A stretch of 64,000 bases of DNA from Candidatus Omnitrophota bacterium (GTDB taxonomy: Bacteria > Hinthialibacterota > Hinthialibacteria > Hinthialibacterales > Hinthialibacteraceae): assembly GCA_040755155.1 (NCBI GenBank), contig JBFMBP010000150.1, positions 100,636 to 164,635 of the forward strand. Direction: 5' to 3'. The notes beneath the pieces were generated by a model, which was not told the origin of the DNA, searched no databases, and worked only from the letters and a program-made list of their open reading frames with translations. Within the stretch, counting starts at the first letter, position 1, and the number at the start of each line of letters is the position of its first letter. A program made the position numbers and the translations under genes. Below, one piece after another: positions 8,200 through 17,188 of this stretch.

Positions 8200-9833
8200 G
8201 GCGTTTTCCCGCCGCGAGAGAGCATTCCCGCAATTTCCCGGCTAGGCGTAACGGTGATCACGCGATAATCGCCGATGCGTTTGATTTCGGAGGAGACGCC
8301 CAGCAACTCGTGGATGGTGGGAATAATGCTCAACGTTACGCGATTTTTGCGGCATATTTCTACGATTTCCAATAAGCCGCTCATAGGGATGGCGTTATCG
8401 GCGATCAAGACCTCATCCACCTTGCGCGCGGGAAGCAAGCGTTGCAAATCGCGAATCTCTCCTATAATGGGCGCCTGGACGTTGGGATTTTCAGGCGATT
8501 CCGCCGTGGATAAAAATCCCAACGGAAGGTTCCCCCATTCGGGCCGTTGCGTCATCGCTTCCGCGATTTCGCAGGCGGATCGGTTGGTTCCTACGACGAT
8601 GATCCGATCCAGATTGAATCCACTTTTATGAAGAAAAAATTCGAACCGCCGAAAAGCCTCTCTCCAAAGAAATAACGCCGAAAAATAGGACAATGCGAAG
8701 AATCCGAAAACGACGCGGGAAAAACCGCGAAAATTATAGGGCTTAAAAATATCTTTGAAAACGAACTGGAAGCCGATTAAAAGAAAAACCGTCATAAAAG
8801 AGACTTTAAGCAATCGCAAAGCCAGCGCGGCGGGCGCTGCATATTTATCTCGCCGATACAACCGGTTGATTCCCATCGAGAGAACTCCGAGGATGGAAAC
8901 GAAAATCAACAAGTCGCTGTAGGCGGGCATGTCCAATAGCGCTCGTTCCGGGAAAGGATCGGCGGCGTTAGGGAAAATTCCGCTGCGAAAATAGAGCCAA
9001 TAGGAGAAGAGAAAACACAGAGGACCCAGCGCGGCGTCCCCTAACGCCAACATGGCGGGCCGGATGCAGGAAGCGGCGCGCTTCTGCGTGCGGTAGGTAA
9101 ATCGATCGGCGAGCAGGAAGAAAAAATAGGGGGCATGAGCCAGCAGCCGCTTGCCGATGTCCCTGGGCCGATGAAGAAAGCGATGCAATCCTTCCATTCC
9201 CAGCCGCTGCATCCATTGAGGAGCTCTTTTTTCGCGGCCTGTAATGAAATCGAAAGCGCCGCCTATGCCGATCATGACGGGAACGCCCAGTTCCTGTTTT
9301 CGTCTATCGATCCAAGTCTCCATGCGCGGACTTCTCATGGCGACGAAAAGAACGTCGGGGCGGGCTTGGCGCACGGCTTTTATGGCTTCCGCTTCGGCGG
9401 CGGGATCGGCGTCGAAGCCGAAAGGAGGGCTTAGAACTCCCGCCACGCGTAAGCTGGGAATCTCATTTTGCAATCGCTGGGCCGCTTCAGCGGCCACGCC
9501 CTCTTTCCCGCCCAAGAAATAGACGGAATAGCCTTCGCGGGCAGCAAGGCGGCAAATCGCGGGTATCAAATCCACGCCTGTGATCCGGTCTTTCAAGGGG
9601 GTTTTGTGCCAACGGGAAGCGAATACAATCTGCATACCGTCCGCCACCACCAAGTCGGCGGCGTTATAAACTCGATAGAATTCCGGATCGCGGCGCGCCC
9701 GCACCACCTGTTCGATGGCGGGCGTAACGATATGGTGAGGCTCACCGCTGAGAATCATAGCGTGGATGCGTTCGAGGGCTTCCTCCCACGACAGGTTATC
9801 GATTTGTACGCCGAGCAGTTCGATCCGGTCCAT
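8196..9833 (-). CDS. WecG/TagA/CpsF glycosyltransferase fused to a membrane CoA-binding-like domain
   Basis: A 545-residue fusion. Residues 1-245 are a complete GT26 (WecG/TagA/CpsF) transferase: VVADGMQIVFASRW, ITGVDL, YFLGGKEGVA, GAFDFITGREKRAPQWM and a C-terminal GMEGLHRFLHRPRD. This family adds a sugar to a polyprenyl-linked precursor. Residues about 260-400 contain four membrane segments, then a Rossmann-like part starting IIVVGTNRSACEIAE. That second half is the N-terminal region of polyprenyl glycosylphosphotransferases (CpsE/WcaJ type), but the protein stops where the catalytic sugar-transferase domain should begin. So one chain holds a later-step transferase and the non-catalytic half of an initiating enzyme. 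It is the first gene of a coupled pair with the FemAB-like gene. Confidence 0.85.
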   Translation of the reverse strand: MDRIELLGVQIDNLSWEEALERIHAMILSGEPHHIVTPAIEQVVRARRDPEFYRVYNAADLVVADGMQIVFASRWHKTPLKDRITGVDLIPAICRLAAREGYSVYFLGGKEGVAAEAAQRLQNEIPSLRVAGVLSPPFGFDADPAAEAEAIKAVRQARPDVLFVAMRSPRMETWIDRRKQELGVPVMIGIGGAFDFITGREKRAPQWMQRLGMEGLHRFLHRPRDIGKRLLAHAPYFFFLLADRFTYRTQKRAASCIRPAMLALGDAALGPLCFLFSYWLYFRSGIFPNAADPFPERALLDMPAYSDLLIFVSILGVLSMGINRLYRRDKYAAPAALALRLLKVSFMTVFLLIGFQFVFKDIFKPYNFRGFSRVVFGFFALSYFSALFLWREAFRRFEFFLHKSGFNLDRIIVVGTNRSACEIAEAMTQRPEWGNLPLGFLSTAESPENPNVQAPIIGEIRDLQRLLPARKVDEVLIADNAIPMSGLLEIVEICRKNRVTLSIIPTIHELLGVSSEIKRIGDYRVITVTPSREIAGMLSRGGKTP

Positions 9834-10097
9834 GATTCCGTTGCGATTAAGTCTTGGAGAACGTTTTTACCGCAAAAAGCCGTTAAGACATTCTAAGTAG
9901 GAGGAAAGCAGCGTCCAAGGAATAAGATTGGGTTTTGGCGAAAGAAATTTTCCTGCGGCTCAAACGGATCATTGTATAACGAACACGATTTTTTTTGAAT
10001 ATCATCTATAATCTTAATATAGATTGCCAAAAGATTAGGAAATACCGGAAGAAAGAAATTTTAGCGCCATCGATCTTTATTTTTACGAGGACGATAG

Positions 10098-10406
10098 TTG
10101 ATATCTCTTTTCGATATACGCAATCAACTTGCTTCAGGGAGATTCGAGTTTAGCCGACACGCCTTTAAACGAGCGATCGAACGCAATATAAGCGATTTGG
10201 AAATTATGGAAGCGGGGGAAAATGCTATAATTATCGAAGAATATCCTGAAGATAAATATTCTCCCAGCCTATTATTGCTTGGATTTACGCAACGAAATCG
10301 GCCGCTTCACTTGCAGGTGACGAGTACGGACGAGACGCTCGTAAAAATCATCACTTTCTATGAGCCTGACGAGAATCATTGGGATAATTCCTTGCGGAGA
10401 AAGTAA
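10098..10406 (+). CDS. DUF4258 toxin-like protein
   Basis: A 102-residue protein with the DUF4258 pattern: FSRHAFKRAIERNIS, then EEYPEDKYSPSLLLLG, PLHLQV and a terminal KIITFYEPDENHW. The fold resembles the RelE-like mRNA-interferase family, and DUF4258 genes commonly pair with YgiT-type zinc-finger proteins in toxin-antitoxin-like modules. The start is a TTG at 10098, with ACGAGG seven bases upstream; no ATG lies nearby in frame. The stop is two bases before the start of the zinc-finger gene. Confidence 0.8.
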   Translation: MISLFDIRNQLASGRFEFSRHAFKRAIERNISDLEIMEAGENAIIIEEYPEDKYSPSLLLLGFTQRNRPLHLQVTSTDETLVKIITFYEPDENHWDNSLRRK

Positions 10407-10408
10407 TC

Positions 10409-10642
10409 ATGTTTCAGTGTCATATTTGCGGTTCGACGGAATATCGCGATGGGACGGCGCAAGAAATTCTCATGATTGAAGGACATCCGATTTTGGTTGA
10501 AAACATACCCGCGATAATTTGCGTTCGTTGCGGCGAGTCTATATTCAGCCGAGAAACAACGGAAAAAATTCGCCAAATGATTCATGGAAACGCACAACCC
10601 GTCAAATCGATGACCATGAATGTTTACGAGTATGTTCCGTAA
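10409..10642 (+). CDS. YgiT-type zinc-finger protein (antitoxin-like)
   Basis: A 77-residue protein matching the YgiT/MqsA N-terminal zinc finger: CHICG at residues 4-8 and CVRCGE near residue 43, about 35 residues apart, with a conserved VPAIICVRCG-like core and the typical ending NVYEY. The DNA-binding XRE domain found in full MqsA is absent. It follows the DUF4258 gene after two bases, so the two form one operon. The likely role is neutralising its neighbour; that is inferred from known pairings. Confidence 0.82.
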   Translation: MFQCHICGSTEYRDGTAQEILMIEGHPILVENIPAIICVRCGESIFSRETTEKIRQMIHGNAQPVKSMTMNVYEYVP

Positions 10643-10776
10643 ATTCATCCGAGGATTTCCTGGCGTATTTTCCCTTCTCTTCTTACTAGAGAGTAAATCT
10701 TCGCCCGCATGTCAAGGGGATTATTCAAAGGCGGAAAAGACCTTGCTTTTGTCGCTCCCCATACGAAGAAAGAAAT

Positions 10777-11418
10777 ATGAGAATCTACGAAATTTATCGC
10801 AGTATTCAAGGCGAGTCGACTTATGCGGGACTTCCCTGCACGTTCATACGAACGGCGGGGTGTTCATTGCGCTGTACTTATTGCGATACGGAATACGCTC
10901 TGCCCCGTCAGTCGGGTTCGGATAGGAATCTGGACGACATTCTAGCTGAAGCGGAACGTTTGGGATTGGATTTGGTGGAGATCACCGGAGGCGAACCGCT
11001 GGAACAGAAAGAGACGCCGGAATTATGCGCCAGGCTGATCGAAAAAGGGGCTAAGGTTTTAATTGAAACCGGCGGCGCTTATCGAATCGACGCGCTGCCA
11101 GCGGAAGCGGTAAAAATCCTGGATATCAAAACACCCGGCAGCGGCATGGCGCAACGCAACGATTGGGAAAATCTATTGCGCCTCTCGCCTCAAGACGAAA
11201 TCAAGTTCGTATTAACCAACCGCGATGATTTCGCTTGGGCGGCGAAGGTTTGCTCAGAACGCGGATTGTACGGCGCATTTACGATCTTATTTTCTCCGGC
11301 GTTCGATCTCTTGCCGCCGGACCAACTGGCGGCGTGGATTCTCGCAGAAAAAATCCCCGTCCGCCTTCACCTGCAACAACACAAATATATATGGGGAAAG
11401 GACGCTCGCGGCGTTTGA
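10777..11418 (+). CDS. queE: 7-carboxy-7-deazaguanine synthase
   Basis: QueE is a radical SAM enzyme that contracts 6-carboxytetrahydropterin to 7-carboxy-7-deazaguanine in the preQ0/queuosine pathway. The QGES substrate motif is at residues 11-14, the cluster motif C29-X3-C33-X2-C36, and TGGEPL near residue 73; LQQHKYIWG closes the protein. At 213 residues it is normal for the family. queC follows 249 bases later with a palindromic element between them. queD and queF are not in the window. Confidence 0.96.
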   Translation: MRIYEIYRSIQGESTYAGLPCTFIRTAGCSLRCTYCDTEYALPRQSGSDRNLDDILAEAERLGLDLVEITGGEPLEQKETPELCARLIEKGAKVLIETGGAYRIDALPAEAVKILDIKTPGSGMAQRNDWENLLRLSPQDEIKFVLTNRDDFAWAAKVCSERGLYGAFTILFSPAFDLLPPDQLAAWILAEKIPVRLHLQQHKYIWGKDARGV

Positions 11419-11530
11419 ACGTTTGTCTTCGAATATAGCCTTTAGCGGCGAAACCGCTATGATAGACGCGATGACGAATCTAGTAAGGAACGATCGGTAC
11501 AATGCCATTCACCTATGAATTAGTCGCTTT

Positions 11531-11632
11531 AAAATCCCTCTCCCAAGATTGGGAGAGGTTAGGTGAGGGTTGATTGACTGTACTTAAAATCCCTCACCCT
11601 AATCCTCTCCCAGAGGGCGAGGGATTTTTTTG
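11531..11632. repeat. Imperfect palindrome, likely terminator; member of the MITE-like family
   Basis: Two arms of about 33 bases (starting CCCTCTCCCAAGATTGGGAG and ending GAGGGCGAGGGA) form a long imperfect inverted repeat around a loop near 11571-11588. The left arm also folds on itself as CCTCTCCC/GGGAGAGG. Seven T residues follow on the plus strand, so it could end queE transcription. Its layout is the same as the elements at 38787 and 63905, but the outer terminal repeats are not recognisable here. Confidence 0.75.
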
Positions 11633-11667
11633 TTACTTTTTAATAGGATTTGAAATAAGATGAAATT

Positions 11668-12387
11668 ATGACGAAGGAAACGGTTTTACCGCCTCGCGCC
11701 GTCGTTTTGTTGAGCGGCGGATTGGACTCGGCGACAGCGCTAGCTATCGCCATAGACGAGGGATTCGAATGTATCGCGCTCAGTTTCGATTATGGGCAGC
11801 GGCATGAGATCGAATTGCAGTCGGCCCGGCGCGTCGCCGCCGCCTTGGGAGCAAGCGAACACCGGATCGTAAAGTTCGATCTGCGCCAATTCGGGCGATC
11901 GGCGCTCACGGATAATATCGACGTTCCCAAAAACCGCCCGCTGGAGAAGATGTGCAGCGAAATACCCGTCACCTATGTTCCGGCGCGTAATACTATCTTT
12001 TTGTCTTTTGCGCTGGCGCTGGCAGAAGTTTCCGATTGCCGGGATATCTTCATCGGAGTGAACGCTTTGGATTACAGCGGTTACCCTGATTGCCGCCCTT
12101 CGTTTATAGAAAAGTTCCAGGAGATGGCGAAAGCGGGAACCAAGGCGGGCGCGGAAGGCGGTTCTTTTTATATACATACGCCATTGATCTCCATGACCAA
12201 AGCGGAAATCATCCAGCGCGGCGTTGCATTGGGCGTGGATTATTCGCTGACGTTGAGTTGTTACGATCCGGACGATCGGGGACGGCATTGCGGGGCGTGC
12301 GATAGTTGTTTACTGCGAAGAAAAGGATTCCAGGAAGCCAATGTTCAAGATCCAACCAATTATGTTACTCTCGAAATCCGCCCTTAG
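11668..12387 (+). CDS. queC: 7-cyano-7-deazaguanine synthase
   Basis: QueC uses ATP and ammonia to turn 7-carboxy-7-deazaguanine into preQ0. The PP-loop [13 protein letters not shown] is at residues 14-26, [11 protein letters not shown] and the [12 protein letters not shown] block follow, and the C-terminal cysteine set ([17 protein letters not shown]) makes the zinc site. At 239 residues it is full length. Together with queE it supplies two consecutive steps toward queuosine. Its 3' end overlaps the longest possible reading of the GH172 gene by 47 bases. Confidence 0.96.
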   Translation: MTKETVLPPRAVVLLSGGLDSATALAIAIDEGFECIALSFDYGQRHEIELQSARRVAAALGASEHRIVKFDLRQFGRSALTDNIDVPKNRPLEKMCSEIPVTYVPARNTIFLSFALALAEVSDCRDIFIGVNALDYSGYPDCRPSFIEKFQEMAKAGTKAGAEGGSFYIHTPLISMTKAEIIQRGVALGVDYSLTLSCYDPDDRGRHCGACDSCLLRRKGFQEANVQDPTNYVTLEIRP

Positions 12388-14167
12388 ATCGATGGGAAAA
12401 GGGAAATTTTTTGCTATTCTCTTTTTCGCCGCCATCTCTTGCGGCCCTCCTCCTCCCCCCCAATCCTCCGTTTCCTCGGCGCCTTCGAATACTCCTACGC
12501 CCAAGATCGCCGCATCGAAGCAATACGATACCGCTTATTTTTTGAAACGCATGGGCGATTTACGCGAGTTCGCCCGTCCTCATCCTAATGAAAAAATGAT
12601 TCTGCGTTCCAGCCATAACTCGCAAAACGGCCCCGATGACGCCGATGTTTTTCTGGGCGCGTATAAATTGGATGGCGACGGCGTGGAATGGAAAGCGCTC
12701 CTGGACGAAAAAGGTCCGGGATGCATCACCCGCTTATGGCTGCCGAGCCATGTGAAAGGACGCTTGCGCATCTATTTCGACAACGAAGCCAAACCGAGCA
12801 TCGAAGCGCCGATTTCGGATTTCTTTGCGGGCAAATATAAAGAGCATTTCAAAAAAATGCTGGTCTTCGATCCGGAAGTTACTCCGTACGGCTATATTTC
12901 GTATTTTCCCCTGCCTTTCGAAAAACAATGCGCGATTTTTACGGACAGCCAAGATTCCAATTTTCGTTATCAAATCAACGTTCTCAAGTTGGACAGTAGT
13001 GTAAAAACGGTTACTTTTACGAACGAACTCGATTCATCCGCCCGGAATGCTTTAGCCAATCTCGACAAATTCATGGAGCAATTCGCTTTCAGCCATTTCG
13101 CTGGCAAGCCCCTCAGTGAAATGCCATCCCTAAAGATTCCTCCAAAGAATAGAAAGATGCTCATTAATTTACCGGGACCGGCGGCCTTGGATTATTTTCT
13201 TCTGCATTTGTCTCCCTTTACGGATGAGATGCTGCGGGGACTGCAAATGAAAGTTTATTGGGACGATATTTTGGAGCCTGCCATCGAATGCAGCCTTTAC
13301 GATTTCTTTTGTCATGGCGGTCTGAATCTGGATGGATGGAATTCTCTCTTCTTGGGCATTTTCAAAAGCGAGGGCAAATGCTTCTGCCAGTTTTATATGC
13401 CATTCAAACAAAAGGCGCAGTTTTTTTTAGAGAATAATACGGAGCAGGAAGCTACCGTCTCGTTTTCCTATCATATCGATCCCGAAAAGACGCCGGACGA
13501 CCCTCTTTATCTTTTCGTTCGCACCCATCGCCGCGATTTGATAATGGGATATTTGTATCCCTTTCTTGAAGTCGAAGGCGTTGGCAACTTCGTCGGCATG
13601 AACATCCAAGCGCTTTCGTCGCCCACCGATCCTCCCTACTTTTATTTGGAGGGCGACGAGTATTTCTACGTAGATGGAGAAAACGAACCCGCCTGGAGCG
13701 GAACAGGCCTGGACAATTATTTCAACAGCAGCCAGCACTTCGCAAACGTCAACTACTTCTTTACGCCCACGCACGGATGCCTCTCCAAGCAATTTGCAGA
13801 GAAACAAAGCTCAACGAACTGCTTTCGCTTCCATCTGCTCGACTATATTCCTTTCCAGACTTCCTTGATGCTGGTGGAGGAAGTGGGATGTCCTTTTCAA
13901 TATTCCAATGTCGCGACGATCGATATGGTGAATTACGAATGGACCTGCTATTGGTACGGCAAGCAGGCGGCGGCGAAAGTGCCGCGGAATGAAGAGCTAT
14001 TTTATTTTTCCGTCAACGAGACGCCGGAGGGTAGTCCAACGCCCGATTCTCCCATTATGGTAAATAGACAAGTTCGGCTGAGACTGCCGAGAGGCAAATG
14101 GTGGGTGCATTTCGCCCCCATATACAATCTATCCGACGTGCAGCATCAGGAAGTCGAATCCAAATGA
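12341..14167 (+). CDS. GH172 (DUF2961) family lipoprotein
   Basis: A DUF2961 protein, the family now called GH172, whose characterised members act on fructofuranosyl or arabinofuranosyl linkages. Evidence: [13 protein letters not shown] near the N-terminus and the C-terminal block [13 protein letters not shown] followed by SGTGLDNYF, which corresponds to the family's conserved DGE...GTGxEDYF region. A lipoprotein signal ([12 protein letters not shown]) places it in the envelope. The start is uncertain: ATG 12341 has AGGA five bases upstream but lies inside queC, while ATG 12392, just after the queC stop, gives a better signal peptide. One base separates it from the GT39-like gene. Confidence 0.8.
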   Translation: MFKIQPIMLLSKSALRSMGKGKFFAILFFAAISCGPPPPPQSSVSSAPSNTPTPKIAASKQYDTAYFLKRMGDLREFARPHPNEKMILRSSHNSQNGPDDADVFLGAYKLDGDGVEWKALLDEKGPGCITRLWLPSHVKGRLRIYFDNEAKPSIEAPISDFFAGKYKEHFKKMLVFDPEVTPYGYISYFPLPFEKQCAIFTDSQDSNFRYQINVLKLDSSVKTVTFTNELDSSARNALANLDKFMEQFAFSHFAGKPLSEMPSLKIPPKNRKMLINLPGPAALDYFLLHLSPFTDEMLRGLQMKVYWDDILEPAIECSLYDFFCHGGLNLDGWNSLFLGIFKSEGKCFCQFYMPFKQKAQFFLENNTEQEATVSFSYHIDPEKTPDDPLYLFVRTHRRDLIMGYLYPFLEVEGVGNFVGMNIQALSSPTDPPYFYLEGDEYFYVDGENEPAWSGTGLDNYFNSSQHFANVNYFFTPTHGCLSKQFAEKQSSTNCFRFHLLDYIPFQTSLMLVEEVGCPFQYSNVATIDMVNYEWTCYWYGKQAAAKVPRNEELFYFSVNETPEGSPTPDSPIMVNRQVRLRLPRGKWWVHFAPIYNLSDVQHQEVESK

Positions 14168-14168
14168 T

Positions 14169-15854
14169 ATGGAGCCGCTGACGCCCCCCGAATCAGACCG
14201 CTTCAGGCCAGTGCCGGATTCCTTGAAAAAGGCTATAGGAGTTTTGTTCTTTCTTGGCATGATCCTGGGCGGATTGTCCTTATGGAGCCGATATTTCATT
14301 TTTACGGACGGCGCCATTTACGCCGCCGCAGGCAAGAATCTGGCCGATGGAAAAGGATTAACTTATTGCGGCGGGACGCATCTTTTCTATCCTCCAGGCT
14401 ATCCATTGGCGATCTCTCTTTACTATCTGGCGCTGCGCGATGCGGAATTGGCGGGGCATCTGGTTTCCTATACCGCTTATCTCGCGTCGATCGCATTGAC
14501 AGCTGCCCTGGCCTGGCGAATTCGTCCCTCTCCTGTTTACGTTTGCCTGGCGGCGGCGATGGCGGTTTTTCATCCGCAACTCGTTCTTCACGCCAGTTCC
14601 GTTCTCAGCGAATCGTTATTTGTCTGCGCCATATTGGCTAGTTCCCTGTGCTGTTGGATATTAGCCGAGCGTAGAAACGCCTCTTGGGGTTTATGGGCTT
14701 TGTGGGGAGGATGGCTTGGATACGCTTATTTGATCCGCGCCGACGGCCTTCTTTATGCGCCATTGCAGGGCATATTTATTTTCGTTCGGCAACGAAACGC
14801 ATGGCGGAACCTTCCAGGGAGATTTCTGTTGGCGGCGGCGGTTCTTCTTTTCGTCATGGGACCGTATTTATTGTTGATGCGGCAGGAAAAGGGGCAATGG
14901 ATGCTCTCCGTGAAAACCTCGATCCTTTTGGAATATTCGCTGGGAGCGATGAAAGGAACCGGCGGTTTGGAGGAGACAAAACGCACTTCCACTCTTTCCG
15001 AGGACGGCAAGACGTTCGCCATCGACCGATCCCAGGAAACGTTTTCATCCTTTCTTTTCGGCCATCCGGGAGAAGCGGTTCGACGAGTTGGGCATTGGAC
15101 GAAGTATTTACTCAAACAAAATGGCATCGCCTTCGGCTGGATGGATATTCCCCTTTTGTTGATTCTCTGGGTGGGATTGGGGCGGAGTATCGCCAGTTAT
15201 AAATCGTTGTTTGTTGTATTACATCTGGTTCCGATTTTCTTGTTTTTATTGCTTTATATCGATGCGCGTTTTTTGTTGGCGTTCCTTCCTTTTATCGGAT
15301 TCGGCGCCGCCCGCGCCCTGGAGCAGGTTTGGATTTGGGGACATTCGGCGTGGAACGAAAAAAGATCGCGTCTTTTACTGATATGCGCCATGGCGTTGGT
15401 TTTTCTTGCCGGCGCAGCTCTAGGACCGCCGTATGGCCAACGAGTTTTCGCCAAGATAAATAAGGTTTTTTCGCCCCAAAGCAGCCTGCCTCTCGAACAT
15501 AAACAAATGGGACTTTGGATGAAAGAGAACCTTTCCATTACCCCGGCGACGAAAATCTCCCATCGCAATCCCTGGATCAGTTTTTATGCGGAGGGGTGCC
15601 ATAAGCGGACGCCATATCTCTCCACGCCCGATGAGTTGATTCGAAAATGCCGCGAGTTGGATATCGAATATCTGGTGGTGGACGAAAGGATGACTAAGGC
15701 GTTCATGCCCCAGTACGCCCCTTTGCTCAACGCCGGGGAAAAACGGGAAGGGCTTGAACTATTGCATGTTCTGGAGGGAACGCGCCCCAAAATCGCTCTC
15801 TATCGCGTTTTGAATACGGCGGAAGAATCGGCGGGACGGCATTCTGCGAAATGA
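14169..15854 (+). CDS. GT39/ArnT-like polyprenyl-linked glycosyltransferase, membrane protein
   Basis: A 561-residue multispan membrane protein with the layout of GT-C transferases (ArnT/PMT_2 type): one membrane helix, then an outer loop with FTDGAIYAAAGKNLADG and YPPGYPLAISLYY, where an acidic residue before the second helix is the usual catalytic position, about ten more helices, and a soluble C-terminal part of about 130 residues. Such enzymes move a sugar from a polyprenyl phosphate donor onto lipid or protein outside the membrane. It begins one base after the GH172 stop, so the two are probably co-transcribed. Confidence 0.75.
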   Translation: MEPLTPPESDRFRPVPDSLKKAIGVLFFLGMILGGLSLWSRYFIFTDGAIYAAAGKNLADGKGLTYCGGTHLFYPPGYPLAISLYYLALRDAELAGHLVSYTAYLASIALTAALAWRIRPSPVYVCLAAAMAVFHPQLVLHASSVLSESLFVCAILASSLCCWILAERRNASWGLWALWGGWLGYAYLIRADGLLYAPLQGIFIFVRQRNAWRNLPGRFLLAAAVLLFVMGPYLLLMRQEKGQWMLSVKTSILLEYSLGAMKGTGGLEETKRTSTLSEDGKTFAIDRSQETFSSFLFGHPGEAVRRVGHWTKYLLKQNGIAFGWMDIPLLLILWVGLGRSIASYKSLFVVLHLVPIFLFLLLYIDARFLLAFLPFIGFGAARALEQVWIWGHSAWNEKRSRLLLICAMALVFLAGAALGPPYGQRVFAKINKVFSPQSSLPLEHKQMGLWMKENLSITPATKISHRNPWISFYAEGCHKRTPYLSTPDELIRKCRELDIEYLVVDERMTKAFMPQYAPLLNAGEKREGLELLHVLEGTRPKIALYRVLNTAEESAGRHSAK

Positions 15855-15862
15855 AGATGCCT

Positions 15863-16225
15863 TTATTTTGCCTTATTCAAGGCTTCCCATTCGAATTGCC
15901 GGATGGCGTCATCGACGGTTTCATGAAGATCGACGACTTTATTGAGCCGGATCACTTCAAAAGCATGAGCAACCTGCCCCGTCACGCCGGCGCATTTCAA
16001 ATTCCCTCCCAATTCCTTTACCTCGCGAAAGGTGCTGATCACCAGACCAATGAAATAAGAGTCGATCATGGTGCAGGCGCTTAAATCGAATACGAGGTTA
16101 TAAAGACGATTGAGAAAAGCTACCGTAAGAACTTGCCGCATTCGATCGAGGATTTCTTCGGTCAATTCGCTTTCATCGATATGAATAACAAGGCAATTGT
16201 TTTTCTGCTCGTGCCAGATAGCCAT
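15863..16225 (-). CDS. STAS-domain protein (anti-sigma factor antagonist type)
   Basis: About 120 residues forming a STAS domain: a leading beta strand NNCLVIHIDES, the NLVFDLSACTMIDSYFIGLV core where the regulatory serine/threonine usually sits (here TMIDSYF), and GGNLKCAGVTGQVAHAF. It fits SpoIIAA-like partner-switching regulators. No kinase or phosphatase lies beside it. The start is unsure: ATG at 16225 lacks a good ribosome binding site, an AAAGGAG lies about 25 bases further up, and the frame stays open to 16345; an in-frame TTG near 16237 would be better spaced. Confidence 0.75.
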   Translation of the reverse strand: MAIWHEQKNNCLVIHIDESELTEEILDRMRQVLTVAFLNRLYNLVFDLSACTMIDSYFIGLVISTFREVKELGGNLKCAGVTGQVAHAFEVIRLNKVVDLHETVDDAIRQFEWEALNKAK

Positions 16226-16399
16226 AATGGTAACCAAAAATAAAAGTTTCTCTCCTTTACTAAAATCTTGAAATAAGATTCTATCATGAAAATGCGAAGT
16301 AAACAAATTGAGATTTAACAAAATTGAATTATTTTTGAAATCCACAATTTATATATTCCTACTGGAATACGATAAAATAAAAAATATTCTCATCAAAGG

Positions 16400-16437
16400 C
16401 CAAGGCCCAGACTCCTTTTTTGAATTCCGGGCCTTGG
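16400..16437. terminator. Inverted repeat between the STAS gene and sod
   Basis: CCAAGGCCC at 16400-16408 pairs perfectly with GGGCCTTGG at 16429-16437, with a 20-base loop. It lies 31 bases past the sod stop. There is no immediate T run on the minus strand, so termination is plausible but not certain. Confidence 0.5.
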
Positions 16438-16468
16438 CTCGATATATCCAGCCGATGCCTTGTAACGA

Positions 16469-17065
16469 TTATTTCTTGGCGGCGGCATAACGTTTCGCCG
16501 CATCGCTCCAATTGATTACCTGGAAAAACGCATCCGTATAGGCGGGACGCTTATTCTGGTATTTCAGGTAATAAGCATGTTCCCAAACATCGAGAACCAG
16601 CAAGGGAACGACTCCCCATTGCGTAAGGTTTTGATGTTTTTCTGCTTGCAGAATGACCAGGTTATCCGATTGCGGCTGGTAAGCCAAAATGCCCCAGCCG
16701 GATCCTTCCACGGCGTTGGCGGCAGCTTTGAATTGCGCGGCGAAGGATTCGTAACTTCCGAAGGATTTGTCGATTGCGGCGGCCAGTTCTCCAGAAGGTT
16801 TTCCTCCGCCTTTGGGACTCATATTCTCCCAAAAGATGGAATGCAGAAAATGTCCCGATCCATGAAACGCCAATTCGCGGCTCCAATGCTTCACGGCGGC
16901 GAAATCGCCGTTTTTTCGCGCTTCTTCCAATTTGTTTTCCGCTGTATTAAGACCATTCACGTACGCTTGATGATGGATGTCATGATGCAGCTTCATGGTT
17001 TGTTCGTCGATATGCGGTTCTAAAGCGTTGTATTCGTAAGGCAAGGGTGGTAAAACGTGCGGCAT
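16469..17065 (-). CDS. Iron/manganese superoxide dismutase
   Basis: Converts superoxide to oxygen and peroxide in the cytoplasm. At 198 residues it has the full two-domain form: KLHHDIHHQAYVNGLN with metal ligand H27, GHFLHSIFWENMSPKGGGKPSG, GSGWGILAY, and the DVWEHAYYLKY block with the last Asp and His ligands. The GGGKPSG stretch is more like the manganese branch, but metal choice cannot be fixed from this. GGAGAAGAAG directly before the ATG supports the start, and the upstream 100 bases are very AT-rich, suiting a strong promoter. Confidence 0.95.
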   Translation of the reverse strand: MPHVLPPLPYEYNALEPHIDEQTMKLHHDIHHQAYVNGLNTAENKLEEARKNGDFAAVKHWSRELAFHGSGHFLHSIFWENMSPKGGGKPSGELAAAIDKSFGSYESFAAQFKAAANAVEGSGWGILAYQPQSDNLVILQAEKHQNLTQWGVVPLLVLDVWEHAYYLKYQNKRPAYTDAFFQVINWSDAAKRYAAAKK

Positions 17066-17188
17066 TCTTCTTCTCCTTTTTTTATGGACTATCGTATTTA
17101 TATATATTATAAATAATAAAGTTTATAAATCAAAATAGAAAAGGGAATTTTTTAAAAAAAATTGTTATTTCTGGATGAGCGTATGGAA

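Noticed and set aside
10643-10776. preQ1 riboswitch before queE
   Set aside because: No matching small H-type or other preQ1 pattern seen by eye in the leader of queE or queC.
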